DNA of 64,000 nt. Source: Chelativorans salis. Its GTDB lineage: Bacteria > Pseudomonadota > Alphaproteobacteria > Rhizobiales > Rhizobiaceae. Shown here one piece after another: positions 49,331-57,402 of the stretch. The position numbers and the translations under genes are program-made. The notes under the pieces are model-generated. The model did no database searches. It saw nothing but the letters and a program-made list of their open reading frames with translations, and was not told where the DNA came from. How positions within the stretch are numbered: the first letter of the stretch is position 1; the number at the start of each line of letters is the position of its first letter. The stretch is taken from the NCBI RefSeq assembly GCF_025336525.1, contig NZ_JAOCZP010000004.1, positions 1-64,000 of the forward strand. The letters run 5' to 3'.

Positions 49331-50133
49331 AGGAAGCGGTAGACCTTCTGACGAAGCGGCTGAACGGACGCGCTCCGCGGCTGGCACTGGTGCTCGGCTC
49401 CGGTCTCGGCGGCCTCGTGGACGAGGTGACGGATGCTGTCCGCATCCCCTATAGCGAGCTGCCCGGCTTCCCGCAGAGCGGCGTGACGGGCCACGCCGGC
49501 ACGCTTGTCGCCGGTGATCTGGCGGGAAGGCCGGTGATCGTGCTAGCCGGCCGCGCCCACTACTACGAACACGGCGACCCGGCCGCCATGCGCCCGGCGC
49601 TGGAGGTGTTGGCCGGCATCGGCATCACCTCCCTCATCCTCACCAACGCCGCTGGCTCGCTGAAGGCGGAGATGCCGCCGGGCTCGGTGATGCTGATCGA
49701 GGACCACATCAACTTCTCCGGCGCCAGTCCGCTGATCGGCGAAGGCACCGACCGCCGCTTCGTCGGCATGAGCGAGGCCTACGACGTCGACCTGCGGACG
49801 GCGCTCGAAAAGGCCGCCGAAAAGGCCGGCATGACGCTTCACAAGGGCGTCTACATGTGGTTCGCCGGCCCCAACTTCGAAACCCCGGCTGAAATACGCA
49901 TGGCGCGCACGATGGGGGCGGACGCCGTCGGCATGTCGACTGTGCCGGAGGTGATCCTGGCGCGCTTCCTGGGCCTCAGGGTAGCGGCCTGCTCCGTCAT
50001 CACCAACCTCGCCGCCGGCATGGCCGCGGGCGAGCTGTCACACGAAGAGACCAAGGACATGGCCCCGGTGGGAGGGGAGAAGCTGGCGCGGATGTTGCGG
50101 CGTTTTTTCACTGAGGGGTTGGCGGATGTCTGA
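49327..50133 (+). CDS. punA: Purine-nucleoside phosphorylase
   Basis: A 268-aa trimeric-type PNP that cleaves purine nucleosides with phosphate. Visible motifs: LVLGSGLGGLVD (phosphate loop), GHAGTL, AGRAHYYEHGDP, LTNAAGSLKAEM, WFAGPNFETPAEIRMAR and SVITNLAAGM with the Asn that favours 6-oxopurines. The GTG start overlaps the cdd stop. A large inverted repeat separates it from deoA. Confidence 0.95.
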   Translation: MKEAVDLLTKRLNGRAPRLALVLGSGLGGLVDEVTDAVRIPYSELPGFPQSGVTGHAGTLVAGDLAGRPVIVLAGRAHYYEHGDPAAMRPALEVLAGIGITSLILTNAAGSLKAEMPPGSVMLIEDHINFSGASPLIGEGTDRRFVGMSEAYDVDLRTALEKAAEKAGMTLHKGVYMWFAGPNFETPAEIRMARTMGADAVGMSTVPEVILARFLGLRVAACSVITNLAAGMAAGELSHEETKDMAPVGGEKLARMLRRFFTEGLADV

Positions 50134-50170
50134 GGACACCGTCCAAAGCGAAGAAACGACGCCCCTTCGT

Positions 50171-50323
50171 GCCCCCCTTTGTCCTGCCGGACATCTCCCC
50201 CACGAGGGGGGAGATCGGCTGACTGCTCGGACGGCGATTTTCCGGCGGCAACACAGGCGCGGCAACCATGAAGCCGCGATCTCCCCCCTCGTGGGGGAGA
50301 TGTCCGGCAGGACAGAGGGGGGC
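50171..50323. repeat. Paired REP-like elements forming a 46-bp inverted repeat
   Basis: The arm at 50180-50216 is the exact reverse complement of 50278-50314 (37 bp); with one mismatch the match extends to 50171 and 50323. Each arm is itself a hairpin (ATCTCCCCC-ACGA-GGGGGGAGAT). The 61-bp spacer is GC-rich and non-coding. This is the form of a REP pair (BIME-like) of the kind dispersed in Mesorhizobium-like genomes, here inside the salvage operon. Confidence 0.9.
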
Positions 50324-50359
50324 GAGATCGCGCGCTCACATATCAGGGTGTCCTAAGCC

Positions 50360-51679
50360 ATGTTGCCGCAGGAGATCATCCGCAAGAAGCGCGACGGCGC
50401 GGTGCTCTCGGCGGCGGAGATCGGAAATTTCGCGACGGGTCTTGCCAAGGGCGGCTGGAGCGAGGGGCAGATTGCCGCACTCGGCATGGCGATCTTCCTC
50501 AAGGGCATGAGCCGCGAAGAAACCGTCGCGCTGACGCTTTCCATGCGCGATTCGGGCGAGGTGCTCGACTGGTCATCGCTCTCCGGGGCCATCACGGATA
50601 AGCACTCCACCGGCGGCGTGGGCGATAACGTCTCCCTCATGCTGGCGCCCATCGTGGCGGCTTGTGGCGCCTATGTGCCGATGATCTCCGGCCGCGGCCT
50701 CGGCCACACGGGCGGAACGCTCGACAAGATGGACTCCATTCCCGGCTACCGAAGCCAGCCGGGCGGGGCGCTGTTCGCCAAGGCCGTGCGAGAGGCCGGC
50801 TGCGCCATCATCGGCCAGACGGGAGACCTGGCGCCGGCTGACCGCCGCTTCTATGCCGTGCGCGACGTCACCGGCACGGTGGAGTCCGTCCCGCTGATCA
50901 CCGCGTCAATCCTGTCGAAGAAGCTGGCGGCGGGGCTGCAGTCGCTCGTGCTCGACGTGAAATCCGGCAACGGCGCCTTCATGGCGAGCAGCCGCGAGGC
51001 GCGAAAGCTCGCCGAAAGCCTGGTGCAAGTCGCCGAGGGCGCTGGGCTTTCCGCCAGCGCCCTGATCACCGATATGAACGAGCCGCTGGCCTCCTGCGCC
51101 GGCAATGCTATCGAGGTCCTGGAGGCGGTTGATTTCCTCACCGGGAAGAAACGCAACCAGCGTCTGGAGGAGGTGACGCTGGCGCTGGCTGCCGAGATGC
51201 TGCTTTCGGCCGGCATCGCCGGGTCTACGCGCGAGGCCTACGACCGCACGCGCCAGGCGCTCGATAGCGGGAAGGCGGCAGAGCGATTCGGCCGCATGGT
51301 GCGGGTGCTGGGCGGGCCCGCCGATTTTGTCGAGAACGTCCGCAAACACCTGCCGGAAGCGCCGGAGCAGGTGGCGGTGACGGCAGAACGCGATGGTTTC
51401 ATCGGCCACATCGATACGCGCGGCCTCGGTATTGCCGTGGTCGAGCTCGGCGGCGGCCGGCGTACGCCGGAAGACGCGATCGATCATGCGGTGGGCCTCG
51501 ACAGCATCGCGCCGGCGGGCAGCGCTGTGCAGAGCGGAGAAGCGTTGGCAACCGTGCATGCCCGCACGAAGGCCGATGCGCAGCGGGCGGCCGAGGTCGT
51601 ATCGAAGGCCTTTGAGATTATCGATGAACGGCCGCGCCGCCGCCCGGCGATCCTGCGGAAAGTAACCGCGGACGGGTGA
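50360..51679 (+). CDS. deoA: Thymidine phosphorylase
   Basis: A 439-aa enzyme that cleaves thymidine and deoxyuridine to the base and deoxyribose 1-phosphate. The family signature is present from TDKHSTGGVGDNVSLMLAPI through SGRGLGHTGGTLDKMDSI, with DVKSGNGAFM and the C-terminal barrel domain. It is the fourth catabolic step of the nucleoside operon, after the REP pair. It ends 3 bp from a convergent protease gene. Confidence 0.96.
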   Translation: MLPQEIIRKKRDGAVLSAAEIGNFATGLAKGGWSEGQIAALGMAIFLKGMSREETVALTLSMRDSGEVLDWSSLSGAITDKHSTGGVGDNVSLMLAPIVAACGAYVPMISGRGLGHTGGTLDKMDSIPGYRSQPGGALFAKAVREAGCAIIGQTGDLAPADRRFYAVRDVTGTVESVPLITASILSKKLAAGLQSLVLDVKSGNGAFMASSREARKLAESLVQVAEGAGLSASALITDMNEPLASCAGNAIEVLEAVDFLTGKKRNQRLEEVTLALAAEMLLSAGIAGSTREAYDRTRQALDSGKAAERFGRMVRVLGGPADFVENVRKHLPEAPEQVAVTAERDGFIGHIDTRGLGIAVVELGGGRRTPEDAIDHAVGLDSIAPAGSAVQSGEALATVHARTKADAQRAAEVVSKAFEIIDERPRRRPAILRKVTADG

Positions 51680-51682
51680 CCC

Positions 51683-52246
51683 CTACTGCTCCAAGAGCAG
51701 CGCGCCGTTCTCCATCTCGAAGCGGGACAGCCGGCTGAGAAAGCTCATGCCCACCAGCGTGCCGCTCAAGGCTTCGTCCTTGAGAACCACCGCCTGCACC
51801 TCCTCAACGAAGATGCGGCCTATCTGCAGGTTTCCAATGGTTCCTGCCGCCGCGGCGGTGGTGCCGTTTGCGGTGTCGACCCGATGGCGGAAATCGGACT
51901 GCGAGAGCTTCAGGCCGATGCGCCGGGCGGTCGACTCGTTGATGGCGACGAAGGTCGCCCCTGTGTCCACCATCGCATGGATCGTGCGTCCGTTGAGCTT
52001 GAACTCAGCCGAATAGTGGCCGCGGCCATCGGAAGGGATGCGCACCTTCCTGCCCAGAAGCGTCTCGGCGCGGCCCGGCGCATGTTTGACGGAAGCGGCG
52101 GCATGCTGTGTCTGCGGCGCCTCTTCCGTCAGCACCCGGCGCAGCATCCCGTCGAAAGCCTGCGGGTTCCGCTGATAGATAGCCGGGATCGAGGCGAAAA
52201 TCCCCGCGACGGCACCCAGAAGGATGAGATTACGCAGCATCGGCAT
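51683..52246 (-). CDS. TIGR02281 family clan AA aspartic protease
   Basis: A 187-aa retropepsin-like protein with one N-terminal membrane helix (LRNLILLGAVAGIFASIPAI) and one catalytic motif MVDTGATFVAI (Asp-Thr-Gly); a dimer is needed for activity. The second conserved region is GTLVGMSFLSRLSRFEM. The active domain should face the periplasm. The start is at 52246 or at the next ATG two codons on. It follows upp with a 91-bp gap. Confidence 0.9.
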   Translation of the reverse strand: MPMLRNLILLGAVAGIFASIPAIYQRNPQAFDGMLRRVLTEEAPQTQHAAASVKHAPGRAETLLGRKVRIPSDGRGHYSAEFKLNGRTIHAMVDTGATFVAINESTARRIGLKLSQSDFRHRVDTANGTTAAAAGTIGNLQIGRIFVEEVQAVVLKDEALSGTLVGMSFLSRLSRFEMENGALLLEQ

Positions 52247-52337
52247 TGTCCGTTTCGGAAATGCACGGTGGCAGCGCAGCCTCACCGCCGGCTTAACGCC
52301 GGCCGAGAGATGGCGGCGTGGTTAGCGGGAGGTGAAG

Positions 52338-52967
52338 CTACTTCGTCCCGTACATGCGGTCGCCCGCATCGCCCAGGCCCGGCAGGATGTAGCCCTTCTC
52401 GTTCAGCCGCTCGTCGATGGAGGCGGTGAAGACCGGCACGTCCGGGTGCGCGGCGCGGAAGCGCTCGATGCCCTCCGGTGCGGCGAGCAGGCAGAGGAAA
52501 CGCAGGTTGGTGGCTCCGCGGGACTTCAGCTTTTCGACCGCCGCCACGGCCGAATTGGCCGTCGCCAGCATGGGATCGACGACGATGACCAGACGGTTCT
52601 CCAGGTCGCCCGGCGCCTTGAAGAAATACTCGATCGCCTCCAGCGTGTCGTGGTCTCGGTAGAGGCCGACATGGGCGACGCGGGCCGCCGGCACCAGGTC
52701 CAGCATGCCATCGAGCAGGCCGTTGCCAGCACGCAGCACCGAGGCGAAGACCAGCTTCTTGCCCTCCAGCGTCGGCGCTTCCATGCCGGTCAACGGCGTT
52801 TCGATGGTGCGCGTGGTCAGTTCCAGGTCGCGCGTCACCTCGTAGCACAAAAGCAGCGAAATCTCGCGCAGGAGCCGACGGAAGCTGGCGGTCGAGGTCT
52901 CCTTGTCGCGCATGATGGTCAGCTTGTGCTGGACAAGCGGATGGTCGACGACGGTCACGCCCTGCAT
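52338..52967 (-). CDS. upp: Uracil phosphoribosyltransferase
   Basis: A 209-aa salvage enzyme converting uracil and PRPP to UMP. Conserved parts: [37 protein letters not shown], the PRPP loop [19 protein letters not shown] (usually ATGGSA), [20 protein letters not shown] and a C-terminal RMYGTK. It complements the plus-strand deamination and phosphorolysis genes by capturing the uracil they release. Confidence 0.96.
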   Translation of the reverse strand: MQGVTVVDHPLVQHKLTIMRDKETSTASFRRLLREISLLLCYEVTRDLELTTRTIETPLTGMEAPTLEGKKLVFASVLRAGNGLLDGMLDLVPAARVAHVGLYRDHDTLEAIEYFFKAPGDLENRLVIVVDPMLATANSAVAAVEKLKSRGATNLRFLCLLAAPEGIERFRAAHPDVPVFTASIDERLNEKGYILPGLGDAGDRMYGTK

Positions 52968-53184
52968 ATCACTACTCCACGAACTCCTAATCCGTCAGCG
53001 ATACTAGCGCCGGCGCGGCAAGCGGCATACTGCGGAGCGGCAACGGGCCACAATTTTTCACGGTGCCGGAACGCTAGCGTGTCTGGGCATACAGTTGCAG
53101 GAAATGTCTCCACCCCTTCGATGAACCTCAGGGCAGAGGGGCGACAACCCTTAGCTTTGACCGTTTTGCCGATTGGACCGTTCC

Positions 53185-53221
53185 GGCATGGATCCTCGGG
53201 TCAAGCCCGAGGATCCATGCC
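53185..53221. repeat. Perfect 16-bp-arm palindrome between upp and the CHAD gene
   Basis: GGCATGGATCCTCGGG (53185-53200) pairs perfectly with 53206-53221 around TCAAG. The 297-bp gap holds this element and otherwise nothing recognised. The GATCCTCGGGTCAAGCCCGAG pattern recalls dispersed palindromes of rhizobial intergenic regions; it also stands 44 bp after the minus-strand CHAD stop and could act as a transcript end. Confidence 0.8.
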
Positions 53222-53264
53222 TGAAGATTGACGCACAGCCTGCGGTCCACAAAGGCCGCTCGTG

Positions 53265-54164
53265 CTAAGCAGCCTTGCGCATCTCGCGCTCGATCCTCGA
53301 GCGCAGCTTCTTGCCTTCTCCTTCCAGTAGAGCGGCAGCTTGGCTAAGGCATGCCTTGCGCAGCGTCTTCTCCCGCGCGGCGAGAAGCTTGCGGAAGGTG
53401 CGGACGGCGTCGGGCGCCGCGATCTCCGCCTCCTCCTGGTCGAGCATGTGATACATGGCGCAAATGTCGTTCAGTTCGCCCAGCTTCTCGGCCAGCCGGT
53501 CGGCGCGGCGCCGGTGCGCCGGCGTTCGACCGGGCCACATGTGGCCGAGCAGGTTCAGATGCATCCAGTGATATTTCAGCGCCTTGCGCAGCTCGTGAAA
53601 ATCCTCGGCCCCGCCGCCCTTCTTCGCCACCTTCAGCGCCCGGCGCGCCTTGGCCACCATGGCGCGGGCACCGCGGGCTAGAAGCCGGGCGCCTTCCTGC
53701 CTTGTGCCGGGAAGGGCGAGGGTATCGAGCGCCGCCCGCGCCTCGGTAAGGGAGGCGAGCGCAGCCGGCACGGCCTCCCGCTCAGCATGCTCGTGCACAA
53801 TGCGGTCACGACGGTTCTCCAGATGGGTCCGGATGACCGCTAGCTCGGCAGCGGCCCTGTTGCGGGAGCCAACGGCAAAGCGATCCAGCGTTTCGACCAG
53901 TGCGTCGGCGTCTCGCACCGCCGAGAGGCTGCGCGCCATATCGCGGAAACGCCGGTTCTCGCGCGTGTGGAAGTCCTCGTCGCCCTCGCGCACCAGCTTG
54001 ATAAGCCCGCGCAGCCTTTTCAGCCGCTTGCGCGCGCCGTGCAGGGAGCGCTGACGCCCTTCCGGTGCCCTCTGCAGCAGTGCGGCAATGGTGGCTATTT
54101 CTTCGCCGGCGATCCGCCGGACCTCCGCATCGACAGGAAGAGCCGGGTCGAAGCAGTAACTCAT
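53265..54164 (-). CDS. CHAD domain-containing protein
   Basis: A 299-aa helical protein with the conserved histidines and basic residues of the CHAD domain: SLHGARKRLKRLRGLIKL, SLSAVRDADALVETLDRF, DFHELRKALKYHWMHLNLL and LGELNDICAMYHML. CHAD domains bind inorganic polyphosphate. Its ATG overlaps the CYTH gene stop (ATGA), so the two are made together. Confidence 0.94.
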   Translation of the reverse strand: MSYCFDPALPVDAEVRRIAGEEIATIAALLQRAPEGRQRSLHGARKRLKRLRGLIKLVREGDEDFHTRENRRFRDMARSLSAVRDADALVETLDRFAVGSRNRAAAELAVIRTHLENRRDRIVHEHAEREAVPAALASLTEARAALDTLALPGTRQEGARLLARGARAMVAKARRALKVAKKGGGAEDFHELRKALKYHWMHLNLLGHMWPGRTPAHRRRADRLAEKLGELNDICAMYHMLDQEEAEIAAPDAVRTFRKLLAAREKTLRKACLSQAAALLEGEGKKLRSRIEREMRKAA

Positions 54165-54631
54165 TCAGCACACTCCGGCAGACCGTCCACGGCGAGCGAG
54201 GCGTTATAGTATGCCGGCTCGCCGGTTATTTCCAGGCCGAGCCAGGGCGGCAGATCCTCGTCCGCCACCGCTTCCGCCGTCTCCAGCTCGGCGATGACGA
54301 GGCCGGAAAGCGAGCCGGCAAACACGTCCACCTCGTAAAGGTAGCCATGGTGGCGGACGAGATGCCGCGCCTTCTCGATAATACTGCCTAAGGCGAAGGC
54401 CTCCATCTGCCGGGCTTCGGCCAGGGGAACGGAATATTCATACTCGTCCCGCACCCGCACATGGGCGCCGAACTTGAGCGCCAGCGTGGCACGCCCTTCC
54501 TTGAGGCGCACGCGCAGAGAGCGATCCGGCCCGATGAAGAGATAGAACTGACGGATGGTGAGAACCTCTGCAGCCTCGCCGCGCCAGGCGTCGCTCGCGA
54601 CCAGGAATTTACGCTCGGTTTCCTTGGCCAT
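54161..54631 (-). CDS. CYTH domain-containing protein (triphosphate tunnel metalloenzyme)
   Basis: A 156-aa protein beginning MAKETERKFLV, the ExExK metal/substrate motif of the CYTH fold, with tunnel strands RSLRVRLKEGRATLALKF and DEYEYSVPLAEARQ. Bacterial single-domain members hydrolyse tripolyphosphate or related triphosphates. GGAGGACAA precedes the ATG at 54631. Coupling with a CHAD protein suggests work on polyphosphate or triphosphate. Confidence 0.94.
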   Translation of the reverse strand: MAKETERKFLVASDAWRGEAAEVLTIRQFYLFIGPDRSLRVRLKEGRATLALKFGAHVRVRDEYEYSVPLAEARQMEAFALGSIIEKARHLVRHHGYLYEVDVFAGSLSGLVIAELETAEAVADEDLPPWLGLEITGEPAYYNASLAVDGLPECAE

Positions 54632-54696
54632 TTGTCCTCCTGAAAGCATAGAAGCGTGCCACGCCCGGCGACGCAAGGGCGGGTTCCAGTATGGAG

Positions 54697-54722
54697 TTGA
54701 CATTAATCAATCGATTGATTAA
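54697..54722 (+). promoter_or_regulatory. Promoter with 20-bp palindromic TetR operator
   Basis: TTGACA (54697-54702) is followed at once by the perfect palindrome TTAATCAATCGATTGATTAA (54703-54722), which fills the space to the expected -10 region. The TetR gene starts 10 bp later, so self-repression is likely. Confidence 0.8.
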
Positions 54723-54732
54723 AGATATTCGC

Positions 54733-55431
54733 ATGACAGAGCAGGAACATGACACCAAAGAAAAGGTCACCCGCCTCACCAGCGCCGAGCGAACGCGCGA
54801 GGCACTGATCCGCGCCGGGCTGAGGCTCTTCGGCGAAAAGGGCTTCGAGGCCGCCTCGACGCGCGAGCTGGCCGCCGCCGCAGGCGCCAATATCGGCTCC
54901 ATCGCCTATCACTTCGGCGGCAAGGAAGGCCTGCACGGGGCTTGTGCGGACTATATCGTCGACCTGATCTCCAGCGTTGCCGAGGACGCCCTGGGCGATG
55001 TGGCTGCGCCGCAAACCTATCCGGCATCGCCGAGGCAGGCGCGGGCGATGCTGGGCCAGGCGCTGCAGGCGATGTTCGGCTTCATTGTCCAACGGCCGGA
55101 GGCCGGCGAGATCGTGCAGTTCATTCTGCGCGAGATGACGCACCCTACCACCGCCCTCGACACGATCTATGCCGGCGTGTTCGAGCCCGTGCACAAGCGG
55201 CTGTGCGGCCTCTGGGAAGCCGCCACCGGAGAGCCCGCCGAAAGCGAGCGCACCAAGATCACCGTTTTCACGCTGATCGGCCAGGTCGTCTACTTCCGCA
55301 TCGGCCGCGAGGCCGTCAAACGCCGCATGGGCTGGCGCGAAATCGGCCAGCCCGAGGCTGCCGCCGTTGTGAGTGTGGCCAGCGGCAATCTTTCCGCCAT
55401 TCTGGACGCGAGGGAGCGCGAAAAGTCATGA
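54733..55431 (+). CDS. TetR/AcrR family regulator (CecR-like)
   Basis: A 232-aa repressor. The N-terminal helix-turn-helix reads RTREALIRAGLRLFGEKGFE, STRELAAAAGANIGSIAYHF, GGKEGLH; the C-terminal domain resembles the CerR/CecR type (LREMTHPTTALDTIYAGVFE). In E. coli CecR controls the ybhG-ybhFSR exporter, and here an HlyD protein, an ATPase and a permease follow in the same operon. The ATG is just downstream of the palindromic operator and its stop overlaps the HlyD gene. Confidence 0.93.
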   Translation: MTEQEHDTKEKVTRLTSAERTREALIRAGLRLFGEKGFEAASTRELAAAAGANIGSIAYHFGGKEGLHGACADYIVDLISSVAEDALGDVAAPQTYPASPRQARAMLGQALQAMFGFIVQRPEAGEIVQFILREMTHPTTALDTIYAGVFEPVHKRLCGLWEAATGEPAESERTKITVFTLIGQVVYFRIGREAVKRRMGWREIGQPEAAAVVSVASGNLSAILDAREREKS

Positions 55432-56387
55432 GCATGCTTTGCGCAATACCCTTTGCCGCTGCGCTGTTTTCCACTTGCGCCGCGCCCGAGCCGCTGGCCG
55501 TGGGCTACGTGGAGGGCGAATACGTGCTCCTGGCGCCGACCGAGGTGGGCCAGGTGCGCTCCATCGCCACGCGCCGGGGCGCACGGGTGGAGGAGGGCGA
55601 GACCGTAGCGCGGATGGAGCAGACAGATGCCAGAATCGCCGTCGCCCAGGCCGAAGCCGCGCTGGCCGAGGCGGAGGCACGGCTGGCCGATCTGAAGCAG
55701 GGAAAGCGTCCCGAGGAGATCGCCGTGCTGGAAGCCACACTTGCCTCCGCCAATGCGCAAGCTGCGGAGGCCGAGCGCGTTCTGACGCGCACCGAGGATC
55801 TCTTCAGGCGCGGCATCGCCACCCAGGCCGAGCTCGACAAGGCGCGCACGGAGGCCGAGCTTGCGCAGGCACGGGTCGGCGAGGCGGAGGCGAACCTGGC
55901 GGTCGCCCGCCTGCCCGCCCGCGCGCAGGAGATCGGCGCCGCCGAAAAGCGCCGCGAACAGGCGAAGGCTTCGCTGGAGGAGGCGCACTGGAAACTGTCC
56001 GAACGTGAGATCAAAGCGCCGGCCGACGGCCGCGTCGATGACATCATACGCAATCCCGGCGACGTGGCCGGCCCCTCCGCCCCCGTCATCTCCATGCTGC
56101 CGGACGGGGCTGTGAAGCTGAAACTTTACGTGCCGGAGCCGTCCTTTTCCGCCGTCGAGGTGGGCTCGCTGCTCGCGGTGAGTTGCGACGGCTGTCCGCG
56201 CGGTCTCGCGGCCCGCGTCTCCTACGTCTCGCCGGACCCGGAGTTCACGCCGCCGGTGATCTACTCGCTGGAAACGCGGCAGAAGCTCGTCTTCCTCATC
56301 GAGGCCAGGCCGGAAGGGGAAGGGACAAGGTGGCTGCAGCCGGGGCAGATCGTCGATGTAAGGTTGGAGGAAACGAATAACGAGTAG
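55428..56387 (+). CDS. HlyD-family membrane fusion (periplasmic adaptor) protein
   Basis: A 319-aa adaptor like YbhG: short N-terminal hydrophobic stretch (LCAIPFAAALFSTCA), a biotinyl-lipoyl half (EVGQVRSIATRRGARVEEGE), a long coiled coil (residues ~70-185, rich in Ala and Glu), the second lipoyl half (EREIKAPADGRVDDIIRNPG) and a beta-barrel domain. It would bridge the inner-membrane ABC pump to an outer-membrane channel. The last codons and the stop TAG lie inside an AGTAG-rich repeat. Confidence 0.92.
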   Translation: MSMLCAIPFAAALFSTCAAPEPLAVGYVEGEYVLLAPTEVGQVRSIATRRGARVEEGETVARMEQTDARIAVAQAEAALAEAEARLADLKQGKRPEEIAVLEATLASANAQAAEAERVLTRTEDLFRRGIATQAELDKARTEAELAQARVGEAEANLAVARLPARAQEIGAAEKRREQAKASLEEAHWKLSEREIKAPADGRVDDIIRNPGDVAGPSAPVISMLPDGAVKLKLYVPEPSFSAVEVGSLLAVSCDGCPRGLAARVSYVSPDPEFTPPVIYSLETRQKLVFLIEARPEGEGTRWLQPGQIVDVRLEETNNE

Positions 56388-56470
56388 CGAGTAGTCAATA
56401 GGGGCGTCGATACCGCCCCTCGCGCATCCGACCTTCCCTACTTGCTATTCGCTACTCCCTATTCGCTCTC
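56373..56470. repeat. Intergenic repeat region with GC hairpin between HlyD and ATPase genes
   Basis: Short units of the type CGAGTAG / AATAGCGAATAG appear on both sides (GAATAACGAGTAGCGAGTAG on the left, CTATTCGCTACTCCCTATTC on the right, roughly inverted) around the hairpin AGGGGCG-N7-CGCCCCT (56400-56420). The whole can fold as one large imperfect stem-loop. It looks like a dispersed intergenic element. Confidence 0.65.
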
Positions 56471-56484
56471 TCGGAGAGAGATAC

Positions 56485-57402
56485 ATGCACGCCATAGACG
56501 TCCACGACCTCGTCAAGAGCTTCGGCGACAAGACCGTTGTCGATCACGTGTCCATGACCGTGGACACGGGGGAGATCGTCGGTTTTCTCGGCCCCAACGG
56601 CTCCGGCAAGACCACCACGATCCGCCTGATGTGCGGCCTCCTGACGGCGGACGAGGGCCACGGCCAGGTGCTCGGCTACGACCTGATAACCGAGCAACTG
56701 AAGATCAAGCGCGAGGTCGGCTATATGACCCAGCGCTTCTCCTTTTACGAGGATCTGACGATCGCAGAGAACCTCGCCTTCGTCGCGCGGCTCTATCAGC
56801 TGAGGCCGGCCAAGGAACATGTCGACCGGACTCTCGAAGATCTCGGCCTGACGACGCGGCGCAACCAGCTTGCCGGCACTCTGTCGGGCGGCTGGAAGCA
56901 GCGCCTCGCGCTTGCCGCCTGCATCATGCACAAGCCGAGGCTGTTGCTGCTCGATGAGCCGACGGCGGGCGTCGACCCCAAGGCGCGGCGCGACTTTTGG
57001 GACGAGATCCATCGTCTCGCGGCGGACGGGCTGACCGTGCTCGTCTCCACCCACTACATGGACGAGGCCGAGCGCTGCCACCGCATCTCCTACATCTCCT
57101 ACGGGAAGATGCTGGCGGGCGGCACCGTCGCCGAGGTCGTGCGCGACGCCGGGCTGACGACGTTTGTGATCGAAGGCCCGGATCTCGACCGCCTGGCGCG
57201 CGAAATCGAGAGGCTGCCCGGCGTCGAGCAGGTAGCGCCCTTCGGCGCCACGCTGCATGTGGTGGGGTCCGACGGGCAGGCGCTGGGTACCACACTTGAG
57301 GAAATTGGCCGGCGCCCCGGCGTGACGGTAGCGCACGGCGAGACCAGCCTCGAGGACGTATTCATCCAGTTCATGGGCGATGCGACGGACAACATGTCAT
57401 GA
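56485..57402 (+). CDS. ABC exporter ATP-binding protein (YbhF-like, single domain)
   Basis: A 305-aa ATPase with Walker A GPNGSGKTTTIRL, signature LSGGWKQRLALAACIMHKP, Walker B LLLLDEPTAGVDP and the switch His in VSTHYMDEAERC. A C-terminal regulatory tail of ~80 residues follows. E. coli YbhF has two ATPase domains in one chain; this has one, so it must dimerise. GGAGAGAG precedes the ATG and the stop overlaps the permease gene. Confidence 0.94.
   Translation: MHAIDVHDLVKSFGDKTVVDHVSMTVDTGEIVGFLGPNGSGKTTTIRLMCGLLTADEGHGQVLGYDLITEQLKIKREVGYMTQRFSFYEDLTIAENLAFVARLYQLRPAKEHVDRTLEDLGLTTRRNQLAGTLSGGWKQRLALAACIMHKPRLLLLDEPTAGVDPKARRDFWDEIHRLAADGLTVLVSTHYMDEAERCHRISYISYGKMLAGGTVAEVVRDAGLTTFVIEGPDLDRLAREIERLPGVEQVAPFGATLHVVGSDGQALGTTLEEIGRRPGVTVAHGETSLEDVFIQFMGDATDNMS

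Noticed and set aside
52545-52580. Variant PRPP loop in Upp (ATANSA instead of ATGGSA) as sign of lost function
   Set aside because: All other UPRT motifs are intact and I believe similar variants occur in rhizobial enzymes, so this is not treated as an anomaly.
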